The translations under genes and the position numbers were made by a program. Shown here piece after piece: positions 24,913 to 32,574 of a DNA stretch of 64,000 nt (positions are counted from its first letter, which is position 1; each line of letters opens with the position of its first letter). This stretch comes from Treponema sp. (GTDB taxonomy: Bacteria > Spirochaetota > Spirochaetia > Treponematales > Treponemataceae): contig JAAVAP010000013.1 of NCBI GenBank assembly GCA_014804005.1, positions 138,302 through 202,301 on the forward strand. The letters are read 5' to 3'. The notes beneath the pieces were generated by a model that made no database searches, was not told where the DNA came from, and worked only from the letters and a program-made list of their open reading frames with translations.

Positions 24913-25767
24913 ATGAACAAGAAATCCATTATCGCATTTGCCTCAATTTTTGCGCTGTGCGTGTTGGCTGTAGCGCGCTCGAATGAGAACAAGACAGCCG
25001 CGCTCATGATTGCGGCAAAGAACAACAACGCCGAGGCAGTGGCGCGGCTCATAAAAATGGGCGCAGACGTGAACGCACAGAACAACGACGGCATGACCGC
25101 GCTGATGTGGGCGGCACACTACAACGCGGCGGACATGGCGAAACTGTTCATTAAAGCGGGCGCGAACGTAAACGCGAAGGGCGGTTGGTACAACGCCACC
25201 GCGCTCATGATTGCGGCAAAGGATTACGCGGCAGACACGGCGAAACTGCTCATCGAGGCAGGCGCACATGTTGACATAACGGACAACGAGGGCAAAACTG
25301 CGCTGATGTGGGCGGCAAGCTACAACGCAGCGGACGTGGCGAAGGTGCTGATAGAGGCCGGCGCGAACGTGAACAGCGGTTGCGACAATGCCACCGCGCT
25401 CATGTATGCGGCAAGACAGAACGCAGCGGACGCGGCAAAACTGCTCATAGAGGCGGGCGCGCATGTTGACGCAAAGAACGATTACGGCGATACCGCGCTG
25501 GTATATGCAGCGTGGAACAATAACGTGAAAACAGTACGGCTTCTGCTCGCGGCAAAGGCAGACGTGAACGCACGGAACAACGACGGCAAGACCGCGCTCA
25601 TGCGGGCGGCATCCAATCGCACTGCGGATACGGCGAAGGCCCTCATCGAAGCGGGTGCGGACGTGAACGCAACGGACAACAACGGCAAGACCGCGCTCAT
25701 GGTGGCGAAAGCGTGCGACGCAAAAGACGTGATTGCGCTGCTCAAGGCCGCCGGCGCGAAAGAGTAA
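24913..25767 (+). CDS. Exported ankyrin-repeat protein 1
   Basis: This is the first of a tandem family. The 284-residue product has an N-terminal signal sequence (MNKKSIIAFASIFALCVLAV) without a clean lipobox, then eight ankyrin repeats of about 33 residues with the consensus TALMxAAxxNAADxAKLLIEAGADVNAKxxxG. The last repeat is the short cap ending LLKAAGAKE shared by the family. Ankyrin stacks mediate protein binding, here probably in the periplasm. The ribosome site is weak. The 21 nt at 25774-25794 after the stop match those after ank 5, so the 3' flank was duplicated with the gene. Confidence 0.87.
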   Translation: MNKKSIIAFASIFALCVLAVARSNENKTAALMIAAKNNNAEAVARLIKMGADVNAQNNDGMTALMWAAHYNAADMAKLFIKAGANVNAKGGWYNATALMIAAKDYAADTAKLLIEAGAHVDITDNEGKTALMWAASYNAADVAKVLIEAGANVNSGCDNATALMYAARQNAADAAKLLIEAGAHVDAKNDYGDTALVYAAWNNNVKTVRLLLAAKADVNARNNDGKTALMRAASNRTADTAKALIEAGADVNATDNNGKTALMVAKACDAKDVIALLKAAGAKE

Positions 25768-25800
25768 ACGGGAGCGCACATTAAAGAAAACCGTATGAAA

Positions 25801-26227
25801 TTTCCTTCCCTCCAATTGTCGGGAATGCATCAACCGCCGGAAATTGTCGCAATGCAATGTGTTGCTTCCGAGTTTTCTTCGAAAACTCGCAAATGCTGGT
25901 GCGACAAGGCTTTGGAACGAGAGGAAATTCGTTCCCGCGAAGTTGCGAGAACAACAAAACCGCCGGAAATTCCTTCTCGCCAAACAGCGGGAAGGAATTT
26001 GGTACGCCAAATTCCTTCCCGACAAACTGCGTGAACGAATTTGGCGCGCAAGATTCATCCCCGACAAACTGCGGCAACGAATTTGTTGCGGAAATTCCTT
26101 CCCGCAAATCGGCGGCAACGAATTTGGTGCTCAAGATTCCCTCCCGCAAAACTGCGTGAACGAATTTTGTGCGCAAGATTCATTCTCGCCAAACTGCGGC
26201 TACAAATTTGGTACGCAAAATTCGTCC
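25801..26227. repeat. 42-bp tandem repeat array, about ten units
   Basis: Units are in register at 25801, 25843, 25885, 25927, 25969, 26011, 26053, 26094, 26136, 26178 and a partial one at 26220. All steps are 42 nt except one of 41. The consensus runs ATTCCTTCCCGCCAAACTGC, then GTGAACGAATTTGGTGCGCAAG. The left three units are strongly eroded; the right seven are clear. There are no spacers, so it is not a CRISPR array. Alternate units favour GTGAACG or GGCAACG at the same place. Confidence 0.85.
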
Positions 26228-26240
26228 ATGCGGCCACGCT

Positions 26241-26270
26241 TTGACAATCAGCCGCCGCATGCGCTATAAT
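26241..26270 (+). promoter_or_regulatory. Consensus promoter for ankyrin gene 2
   Basis: A perfect TTGACA (26241-26246), an 18-nt spacer and a perfect TATAAT (26265-26270) lie 32 nt before the start at 26303. It probably drives the whole ank 2-5 group, whose genes are spaced by 9-14 nt. Confidence 0.75.
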
Positions 26271-26302
26271 ATCGCAGAGAGAATGACATCAAGGAGCAAT
26301 GT

Positions 26303-28183
26303 ATGAACATGAAGAAAGCATTTATCACCATTACCGCGCTCGCGATGTGCGCGATGGCAGTGTCGTGCTCAAAAGAGAGCAGAACAGCCGCCCTCATGAA
26401 GGCCGTGAAAAACAATGACGCTTTCAAAGCGCGGTGGCTCATACGGGCAAGTGCAGACGTAAACACAAAAGACGATGAGGGCATAACCGCGCTCATGTAT
26501 GCGACGACGAATAACGCTACAGACGTTGCAAAACTGCTCATGCAAGCCGGCGCGGACGTGAACGCGAAAGACTCTAAAGGCATGACAGCACTGATGTATG
26601 CGGCAGAAAAAAATGCGGAAGATATTGCACGACTGCTCGTGAATGTCGGCGCGGACGTGAACACAAAAGACAACTACGGGTGGACTGCGCTGATGTTCGC
26701 GGCCCGTAACAACGCGGCTGACATTGCTGAACTGCTCATCGAATCCGGTGCGGATGTGAATGCAAAAGACAACTACGAGTGGGTCGCGCTCATGCATGCG
26801 TTGCGTGAGAAAGCGATCGATGTGGCAAGTCTGCTCATAGATGCTGGCACGTACTTGGACAAGAAAAGCTATGATGATATGAAAGATATGTTGTATGATG
26901 CGGCGGATAGCAACGCGGCAGACCTTGTGAAACTTCTCATCGAAGCGGGCGCGAATGTGAACGCAAAGACCAACAACGGCTGGACTGCGCTGATTAGCGC
27001 GGCTCGTAGCAACGCGGCAGATGTTGTGAAACTGCTCATAGATGCTGGAGCGGACGTGAACGCAACGATAAAATACGTGTCCCGCGGTGAGGCGACACCG
27101 CTTATGTATGCGGCGCATAACAATTCTGCTGGCGTTGCGAAACTTCTCATCGAGGCGGGCGCAGACGTGAACACAAATGTTCCTCCCCTTGGCTTTTCCG
27201 CACTCATAGAAGCGGCGGAAAATAATTCGGCGGACGTTGCGAAACTTCTCATCGAAGCGGGCGCTGATGTGAACGCAAGGGATTATGCATACATAACCGC
27301 GCTCATGTATGCGGCGAATAATAATTCTACTGGCGTTGCAAAACTTCTCATAGAAGCTGGCGCGGATGTGGAAGCGAAGAACAAATATGGCAAGACCGCC
27401 CTCATGTACGCAACAGAAAAGACCGCGAAATACATTGCAAGTATACTCATCGAAGCCGGCGCGGACATGGACGCAAGGGACGCTTACGACAAGACAGCAC
27501 TGATGTACGCAGCAGAAAATAATGCGAAAGACATTGCACGGCTTCTCATCGAATCTGGGGCGAACGTAGACACAGGGGAGCAAGACGGCAATACCGCGCT
27601 GATGCTCGCGGCTCGTAACGACAAGGTGGACATTGCCGAACTTCTTATCGAATCAGGCGTGGATGTGAACGCGACGAATTTTTCTGGCACGACTGCGCTC
27701 ATGTATGCGGCATCTTCCAACGCCGTGGGCACGGCGAGATTGCTCATAAAGGCAGGCGCAGACGTGAACGCAAAGGACAAATTTGCAGAGACTGCCCTCA
27801 TGTATGCGGCGGATAATGACTTTACGGACATGGCGGAACTGCTTATTGAAGCCGGCGCTAACGTGGACGCGCAGGACGAAGATGGTCGGACAGCCCTCAT
27901 GTATGCGGTGGCGGAGAAGAATTTGTCAGACTCGTATGATGCAGGCGTTGCGAGGCTGCTCATACAAGCTGGCGCGGACGTGAACGCACGGAACGATTAC
28001 GGCGGAACCGCGCTCATGTATGCGGCAAGGAGAAACGGCTCGTATGAAGCAAAACTGCTTATCGAGGCTGGCGCGGATGTGAACGCGAAAAACCAGTTCG
28101 GCGAGACCGCGCTCATGCTTGCAGAAGAACACGACGCGGCAGAAGTAATCGCATTGCTCAAATCCGCCGGCGCGAAAGAATAA
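26303..28183 (+). CDS. Ankyrin-repeat lipoprotein 2 (18 repeats)
   Basis: This is the largest family member: 626 residues with a lipoprotein signal (MNMKKAFITITALAMCAMAVSC, Cys at 22) and 18 tandem ankyrin repeats filling the rest of the protein. The repeats are near-uniform (TALMYAAxNNAxDIAxLLIEAGADVNAK) with an insertion in repeat 7 and a longer repeat 16, and end in the LLKSAGAKE cap. An AAGGAG site precedes the ATG. Its last 93 nt plus leader are identical to those of ank 4, a sign of recent duplication or gene conversion. It is likely a surface or periplasmic binding protein; the ligand is unknown. Confidence 0.9.
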   Translation: MNMKKAFITITALAMCAMAVSCSKESRTAALMKAVKNNDAFKARWLIRASADVNTKDDEGITALMYATTNNATDVAKLLMQAGADVNAKDSKGMTALMYAAEKNAEDIARLLVNVGADVNTKDNYGWTALMFAARNNAADIAELLIESGADVNAKDNYEWVALMHALREKAIDVASLLIDAGTYLDKKSYDDMKDMLYDAADSNAADLVKLLIEAGANVNAKTNNGWTALISAARSNAADVVKLLIDAGADVNATIKYVSRGEATPLMYAAHNNSAGVAKLLIEAGADVNTNVPPLGFSALIEAAENNSADVAKLLIEAGADVNARDYAYITALMYAANNNSTGVAKLLIEAGADVEAKNKYGKTALMYATEKTAKYIASILIEAGADMDARDAYDKTALMYAAENNAKDIARLLIESGANVDTGEQDGNTALMLAARNDKVDIAELLIESGVDVNATNFSGTTALMYAASSNAVGTARLLIKAGADVNAKDKFAETALMYAADNDFTDMAELLIEAGANVDAQDEDGRTALMYAVAEKNLSDSYDAGVARLLIQAGADVNARNDYGGTALMYAARRNGSYEAKLLIEAGADVNAKNQFGETALMLAEEHDAAEVIALLKSAGAKE

Positions 28184-28197
28184 ACTTGGAGGAAAAT

Positions 28198-29088
28198 ATG
28201 ACAATGAAGAAAGCATTTATCGCCATTTCTGCGCTCGCGCTGTGCGCGGCGTTCGTGTCCTGCAAGAAAGCGGACAAGACAGCCGCGCTCATGCAAAGCG
28301 CGGGAGCGAATGAATACGCACTTAGAGAAGCCGTGAAGAACGGCGACATTTTCGTAGTGCGGCAGCTCATCCTAGCAGGCACAGACGTGAACGCAAAGAG
28401 CGATGACGGCACGACAGCACTGATATTTGCGGCAAAGAACGGCTCGACGGATGTGGCGAGACTGCTCATCGAGGCGGGCGCGGACGTGAACGCAGGGAAT
28501 CAGCGCGGCGAGACTGCGCTGATGTTTGCGGCGCTGAAGAACGCGTCAGGCGTAGCCAAATCGCTCATAGAGGCAGGCGTGGACGTGAACGCTACGAACA
28601 ATAACGGCGATACCGCGCTGATGTGGGTGGCTTTTGAGAATGCCGCGGATGTGGCGCGGCTTCTTCTCGCGGCGAATGCGGACGTGAACGCAAAGGAAGT
28701 TTACAGCGTGACGGCACTGATGCTTGCGGCGTATCACAACGCGCCGGACGTTGCGAAACTGCTCATAAATGCGGGCGCGGACATACGCGCGCGGAACAGA
28801 TTCGGCGGCTGGAACGCGCTCGTATATGCGGCATACCACAATTCGCCGGACGTTGCGAGGCTGCTCATCAAAGCGGGCGCGGACGTGAACGCAAAGGACT
28901 GCTTCGACAAGACTACGCTTATGATTGCGGCGGAGAAAAACGCAATTGATGTGGCGGACGCGCTCTTGGAAGCGGGCGCGGACATAAACGCCAAGGACGA
29001 TGATGGCAGAACCGCGCTCATGTGGGCGGAAGAACGCAAAGCGGCGGACGTTGCCGCGCTGCTCAAAGCCGCCGGCGCAAAGGAATAA
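28198..29088 (+). CDS. Ankyrin-repeat lipoprotein 3
   Basis: The product has 296 residues, a lipoprotein signal ending AAFVSC and eight ankyrin repeats finishing with the family cap LLKAAGAKE. The first repeat is preceded by an odd SAGANEYALREAVKNGD stretch in which a cap-like SAGA lies at the start, as if a repeat end had been copied there. GGAGG 5 nt upstream supports the ATG at 28198. It starts 14 nt after ank 2 and is followed 13 nt later by ank 4, so it lies inside one operon. Confidence 0.88.
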   Translation: MTMKKAFIAISALALCAAFVSCKKADKTAALMQSAGANEYALREAVKNGDIFVVRQLILAGTDVNAKSDDGTTALIFAAKNGSTDVARLLIEAGADVNAGNQRGETALMFAALKNASGVAKSLIEAGVDVNATNNNGDTALMWVAFENAADVARLLLAANADVNAKEVYSVTALMLAAYHNAPDVAKLLINAGADIRARNRFGGWNALVYAAYHNSPDVARLLIKAGADVNAKDCFDKTTLMIAAEKNAIDVADALLEAGADINAKDDDGRTALMWAEERKAADVAALLKAAGAKE

Positions 29089-29101
29089 ACGGGAGGAAGC
29101 C

Positions 29102-29584
29102 ATGACCATGAAAAGCAAAGCCATTATCGCAATTTCCGCGCTCGCGGCGTTCGCGAATGTCGGCTGCGTGAGCAAAAACAGCGAGGCGGCAGAGAAAGAA
29201 GCAAAGGAACAGGAGCTGAGGCTCACCGTGCAGTTGGACGAAGACATCGAAGAAACGCGAAGGCTCATCAAAGCGGGCGCAGACGTGAACGCACAGACCA
29301 AGTACGGCTATACTGCGCTGATGTACGCAGCGGGGTACAATGCCTCATACACCGCGCAGCTCATCAAAGCGAATGCGGATGTGAACGTGAAGGACGATGC
29401 CGGTCATACCGCACTCATGTATGCGGCAGAGCGGGATGCGGAAGATGTCGTCGAACTGCTCATTGCCGCCGGCGCGGACGTAAGCGCAAAGAACGAAGAC
29501 GGCAAAACTGCGCTCATGCTTGCAGAAGAACACGACGCGGCAGAAGTAATCGCATTGCTCAAATCCGCCGGCGCGAAAGAATAA
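29102..29584 (+). CDS. Short ankyrin-repeat lipoprotein 4
   Basis: At 160 residues this is the smallest intact member. It has a lipoprotein signal ending FANVGC, a charged spacer (AAEKEAKEQELR), three ankyrin repeats plus the cap LLKSAGAKE. Repeat 2 is one residue short (ASYTAQLIKANAD). The 3' end from 29510 is identical to that of ank 2. It may be an internally deleted version of a longer gene. The GGGAGG site sits before the ATG. Confidence 0.85.
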   Translation: MTMKSKAIIAISALAAFANVGCVSKNSEAAEKEAKEQELRLTVQLDEDIEETRRLIKAGADVNAQTKYGYTALMYAAGYNASYTAQLIKANADVNVKDDAGHTALMYAAERDAEDVVELLIAAGADVSAKNEDGKTALMLAEEHDAAEVIALLKSAGAKE

Positions 29585-29598
29585 ACTTGGAGGAAAAT

Positions 29599-30456
29599 AT
29601 GAACATGAAGAAGAAAGCCATTATCGCCATCGCCGCGCTGTGCATGGTAATGGCATGCGCGTATGCGGACGCAAAGTCGGACGCGCTCATAGAAGCAGCG
29701 AAAAACAACGACACCGCAGAAGTGGCGCGGCTCATACAAGCGGGCGCAGATTTGAACGCAACGGACGACTACGGCAAGACCGCGCTCATGCGGGCGGCGT
29801 ATAGGAACGCGGTAGACGCGGCGAGACTGCTCATTGAGTCGGGCGCGGATGTAAATGCAAAGGACGATCACGGCTTAACCGTGCTCATACATGCGTCAGT
29901 AAACAATGCGGTAGACGCGGCAAGACTGCTCATACAGGCCGGCGCGGACGTGAACGCACGGGAAGACGATGACGGCATGACTGCTCTCATGAGTGCAGTC
30001 AATGGCACGGCAGACATGGCGGAACTGCTCATCGAGACTGGCGCAGACGTGAACGCAAAGGACAATGAAGGCGCGACCGCACTCATATTTGCGGCATCGC
30101 TCAATGCCGCAGACATGGCACGACTACTCATAGCGGCTGGCGCGGACGTGAACGAAAAGGACAACGACGGCAAGACCGCGCTGATATGGGCGGCATGGCA
30201 TAACGCAGCGGACGTTGCCAAACTGCTCATTCAGGCGGGCGCGGACGTGAACGCACGGGAAGACATTGACGGCATAACCGCGCTCATGGCTGCAGCAGCG
30301 GACAACGCGGCAGACACGGCGAAACTGCTCATACAAGCTGGCGCGGACATGAACACACGGGAGAACATGTACGACATGACCGCGCTCATGATTGCAAAAG
30401 AACGCGACGCGAAAGACGTGATAGCGCTGCTCGAGGCGGTGGGGGCGGAAGAGTAG
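29599..30456 (+). CDS. Exported ankyrin-repeat protein 5
   Basis: The product is 285 residues with a signal sequence (MNMKKKAIIAIAALCMVMACAYADA) that could be cut as a lipoprotein at Cys or by signal peptidase I after AYADA, followed by eight ankyrin repeats. The C-terminal cap is changed to LLEAVGAEE. The leader, including GGAGG, is identical to that of ank 3. Downstream lies a 21-nt match to the ank 1 flank and then a dead sixth copy. Confidence 0.88.
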   Translation: MNMKKKAIIAIAALCMVMACAYADAKSDALIEAAKNNDTAEVARLIQAGADLNATDDYGKTALMRAAYRNAVDAARLLIESGADVNAKDDHGLTVLIHASVNNAVDAARLLIQAGADVNAREDDDGMTALMSAVNGTADMAELLIETGADVNAKDNEGATALIFAASLNAADMARLLIAAGADVNEKDNDGKTALIWAAWHNAADVAKLLIQAGADVNAREDIDGITALMAAAADNAADTAKLLIQAGADMNTRENMYDMTALMIAKERDAKDVIALLEAVGAEE

Positions 30457-30518
30457 GACGACGCGCACATCAAAGAAAACCGTCGGGAACACATCAACTA
30501 AGCGGCAAGGAACACTTT

Positions 30519-30593
30519 ATGAACATGAAAAAGAAAGGCTTTATCGTGGTTGCCACGCTCGCACTGAAAATTTCGTGCAATACTGCGACATAA
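30519..30593 (+). pseudogene. Remnant of a sixth ankyrin lipoprotein gene
   Basis: An AAGGAA site and ATG start a 24-codon frame, MNMKKKGFIVVATLALKISC followed by NTAT and a stop. This is the family signal peptide with its lipobox cysteine. No ankyrin repeats follow in any frame, so only the 5' end of a family copy survives. It also marks the right edge of the ankyrin cluster. Confidence 0.6.
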
Positions 30594-30777
30594 CATCAGG
30601 CGGCATCGTGTTCTATAAATATTTATAGGATATGTTTTTCATCCATGATTTGGACGACGCAAGCCCTGTCATCTGTTACTATTTGGAATGCTTGCGAAAA
30701 TAAATGAAGGGTGCGCTATGGTGTTCGTCCGACTTTATTCTCTATCTAAAAAATTCCCAAAAATCTTTTAACTACGT

Positions 30778-30793
30778 AATCTTGTAAAAATCC
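30778..30793. repeat. Left copy of a 16-bp direct repeat related to the 3' end of rsmD
   Basis: AATCTTGTAAAAATCC here matches AATCTTGTAGAAATCC at 35452-35467 with one mismatch. Read on the minus strand it still encodes DFYKIT followed by a stop, against DFYKIAE and stop in rsmD. A looser similarity (ATTCCCAAAAATCT against ATTCAAAAAATCT) lies to its left in both copies. Confidence 0.5.
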
Positions 30794-30821
30794 GCTCGAC
30801 GAAGATACTGTGAGTGGACTA

Positions 30822-31157
30822 CTATGTCTGCCTGCCGAACACTTCCTGCACTTCGCGTCGAATGTCGTCCTTGAGACGTGAGTGCAGTTCAGCGGTGATT
30901 TTTTCTATGTATTTATCTGCGTTGAATTGCATGGCATTTTCCGGACATCCGTCCTCCATGAACAGCTGGTGCGCCTTTATGGCGAGCGCGTTGGCAATTC
31001 GTTCGATGACATCCGGCGGCGGAAAGCACTTTTTCTGCTCCACTCCGTTTATGTAGTTGTAGCTCTTGTCAATGCAGAGCGTCAGCTCGTTCTGCGTCAT
31101 CCCTTTCTGCTTCCGGTAGAATTTCAGATTTTGTATGAAGATTTCCTGTAATGTCAT
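30822..31157 (-). CDS. XRE-family transcriptional repressor
   Basis: This is a 111-residue DNA-binding protein. Residues about 8-64 form an XRE/Cro-type helix-turn-helix (FYRKQKGMTQNELTLCID then YNYINGVEQKKCFPPPDVIERIANAL). The C-terminal 40 residues are a helical, probably dimerising tail. It is divergent from a lipoprotein gene, and the shared spacer holds three copies of a palindromic site, the classic layout of a repressor controlling its neighbour and itself. The ATG has only AGGA one base away, while TATAGT lies 6 nt upstream, so its message may be leaderless. Confidence 0.87.
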   Translation of the reverse strand: MTLQEIFIQNLKFYRKQKGMTQNELTLCIDKSYNYINGVEQKKCFPPPDVIERIANALAIKAHQLFMEDGCPENAMQFNADKYIEKITAELHSRLKDDIRREVQEVFGRQT

Positions 31158-31163
31158 GTCCTA

Positions 31164-31208
31164 ACTATAGGAGCAATGGCATAAATAATAACAGTGTAAA
31201 TTACTGTT
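31164..31208 (-). promoter_or_regulatory. Operator O1 and possible promoter of the XRE gene
   Basis: O1 is AACAGTGTAAATTACTGTT (31190-31208) with perfect six-base arms. On the minus strand TATAGT (31169-31164) lies 6 nt before the XRE ATG, and O1 overlaps the place of its -35, which would allow autorepression. The -35 itself is poor. Confidence 0.5.
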
Positions 31209-31222
31209 TTGTGATTTTTATC

Positions 31223-31252
31223 TTGACAAAAAAGTTTAATCCGCTGTATAAT
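31223..31252 (+). promoter_or_regulatory. Consensus promoter for the lipoprotein gene at 31382
   Basis: A perfect TTGACA (31223-31228), an 18-nt spacer and a perfect TATAAT (31247-31252). Operator O1 lies 15 nt upstream and O2 starts 2 nt downstream. Confidence 0.8.
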
Positions 31253-31253
31253 C

Positions 31254-31300
31254 AACAGTGTAAACCGCTGTTTTTGACGAAAAACAGCGGTTTACAGCAG
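31254..31300. promoter_or_regulatory. Operators O2 and O3, forming a 17-bp perfect hairpin
   Basis: O2 is AACAGTGTAAACCGCTGTT (31254-31272) and covers the expected transcription start. O3 (31283-31300) is its inverted copy. Together TGTAAACCGCTGTTTTT (31259-31275) and its exact complement (31280-31296) form a 17-bp stem with loop GACG. A second small stem, GCGGAA-GACG-TTCCGC, lies at 31311-31326. Confidence 0.75.
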
Positions 31301-31381
31301 ATTTTATTGCGCGGAAGACGTTCCGCCATTCTGCTGCACGAGGTGCGTTTGCGCACGAACATTTTTTCAAGGAGTAACATA

Positions 31382-32464
31382 ATGAAACTTATCAAACGGA
31401 ATTTCGCGCTTGCATTGCTTGCAGGGGCGGCACTTTCTTTTGGCATCTTTGCTGGATGCGATAATGGCAGCGGTGGGGATGAGGATAATGGCGGGGGAAC
31501 GCCTGCTGTTTACAATGGATTTTATAACTATCCGATTGGGCGCACTGATCAGAACGGACGGCTGACAATAAAGAATAATTCCAACACGGAAGTCTTGTTG
31601 TTTGACGGCAAGGTGGAAAAGGACTGCTATCTTGGTACGGTGAACGCATTGAGCAGCACGGTTTTGAAAATGAACGAGGAGAAGTTTTATTCGATTGTCG
31701 CTGTCGAAAAATTGAACTATGAGGAAAAAGCCGCGCAGGCTTCGCAAACGTCATATTTCACATATTATTCGAACACCACACCGTATCAAGTCGAAGTCAG
31801 TGCGAACGGCACGAGTGGTACTGCGACTTGGATGATAAACAATCCTACAAATTTTTGGGTTCGGTTTGCAAGTGTAAGCGGCACTGCGCAAAACTATGCT
31901 GTTGTCGCACCGAAAGCACTTCGAGTTGCCGTTCCAATTCAGCCTGATACGGCGTATGATTACAGAGTGTATTTTACCAAAGAAATTTCGTTCAACGGGA
32001 AGGTCATCGCTACGGTAGATACAACAGATCCTGCATTGTCCAATACCGCCGTTGCGACTTCCGCAAACAATTATCAGTACAATACTCTTGTCGGAACGGA
32101 CTTCAATCCTTCCAACAATGTGAAGCCGAGCATCTTGATAAAGAACAATACGACCGATCGTTCCGTCTATGTGCGCAAGAGCAATGTCCAGCTGAACAAC
32201 GGTGTTTCAAGTGTCGAAGGATTGCCTGTCATTGCCGGTACCAGTCAAATTTATGTTGGACTTGAAGTTGGTGACAACCTTAATACCATCAATTTTGAAA
32301 ACGTAGGCTGGACAGACAGTAATCTTGGAAATTTGAGGGTTGAAGATGACATCGTAATGGAAGCGGGAAAAGTGTATACAATTACGTTGACAGGTTCCAT
32401 GGAAGACAGAAAAGCTGTCGTTTCTGCCGAGCCGGAAGACGCGTCAACATATTTTGAAGATTAA
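31382..32464 (+). CDS. Lipoprotein of unknown function, 360 aa
   Basis: This is a predicted lipoprotein: signal MKLIKRNFALALLAGAALSF with lipobox GIFAGC, then an acidic Gly/Asp-rich linker (DNGSGGDEDNGGG). The beta-rich body appears to contain several related segments built on short asparagine-rich strands (RLTIKNNSNTEVLLFDG, SILIKNNTTDRSVYVRKS), perhaps internal repeats. AAGGAG supports the ATG. It is controlled by a consensus promoter surrounded by XRE operators. No named family is recognised. The base composition is more A+T-rich than in the core genes around it. Confidence 0.8.
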   Translation: MKLIKRNFALALLAGAALSFGIFAGCDNGSGGDEDNGGGTPAVYNGFYNYPIGRTDQNGRLTIKNNSNTEVLLFDGKVEKDCYLGTVNALSSTVLKMNEEKFYSIVAVEKLNYEEKAAQASQTSYFTYYSNTTPYQVEVSANGTSGTATWMINNPTNFWVRFASVSGTAQNYAVVAPKALRVAVPIQPDTAYDYRVYFTKEISFNGKVIATVDTTDPALSNTAVATSANNYQYNTLVGTDFNPSNNVKPSILIKNNTTDRSVYVRKSNVQLNNGVSSVEGLPVIAGTSQIYVGLEVGDNLNTINFENVGWTDSNLGNLRVEDDIVMEAGKVYTITLTGSMEDRKAVVSAEPEDASTYFED

Positions 32465-32490
32465 ATTCGTGCAAGGAAGATTTTAATCTT

Positions 32491-32529
32491 GGCAGGTCAG
32501 TTGTTTGATTTTCATACAGCTGTCCTGCC
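32491..32529 (+). terminator. Hairpin after the first lipoprotein gene
   Basis: GGCAGGTCAG (32491-32500) pairs with CTGTCCTGCC (32520-32529), with one mismatch in ten pairs. No U-run follows, so this may be a partial terminator or attenuator before the second lipoprotein gene. Confidence 0.45.
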
Positions 32530-32574
32530 GCTTTCGCTTTCACTTAGCTAATTCATAAAGAGAGGATAATTATC

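Larger units (their letters stand above)
25768..26302. other. Gene-free spacer filled by the 42-bp repeat array and a promoter
   Basis: This 535-nt spacer separates ankyrin genes 1 and 2. Most of it is the 42-bp array (25801 to about 26227). The promoter of ankyrin gene 2 lies at its right end. Frames on both strands stay open through the array only because 42 is a multiple of three. Confidence 0.6.
30457..30821. other. Spacer with a gene remnant, a palindrome and a repeat of the rsmD end
   Basis: After ank 5 comes the ank 1-like flank (30463-30483), the remnant gene at 30519-30593 and a perfect 16-bp palindrome CTATAAATATTTATAG (30613-30628). Towards the right end is the 16-nt word at 30778-30793 that matches the 3' end of rsmD. 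No other gene is visible. Confidence 0.5.

Noticed and set aside
25801-26227. CRISPR array
   Set aside because: Whole 42-bp units repeat without unique spacers, and no cas genes are in the window.
25781-26269. Open frames on both strands across the 42-bp array (14-residue repeats)
   Set aside because: They are open because 42 is divisible by three and the unit lacks stops. No ribosome site or promoter points to any of them, and several frames are open at once. Kept as a repeat, not as genes.
24943-30492. Long minus-strand open frames opposite the ankyrin genes
   Set aside because: They mirror the repetitive ankyrin codons (His/Arg/Cys-rich reverse translation), have no ribosome sites, and overlap clear family proteins.
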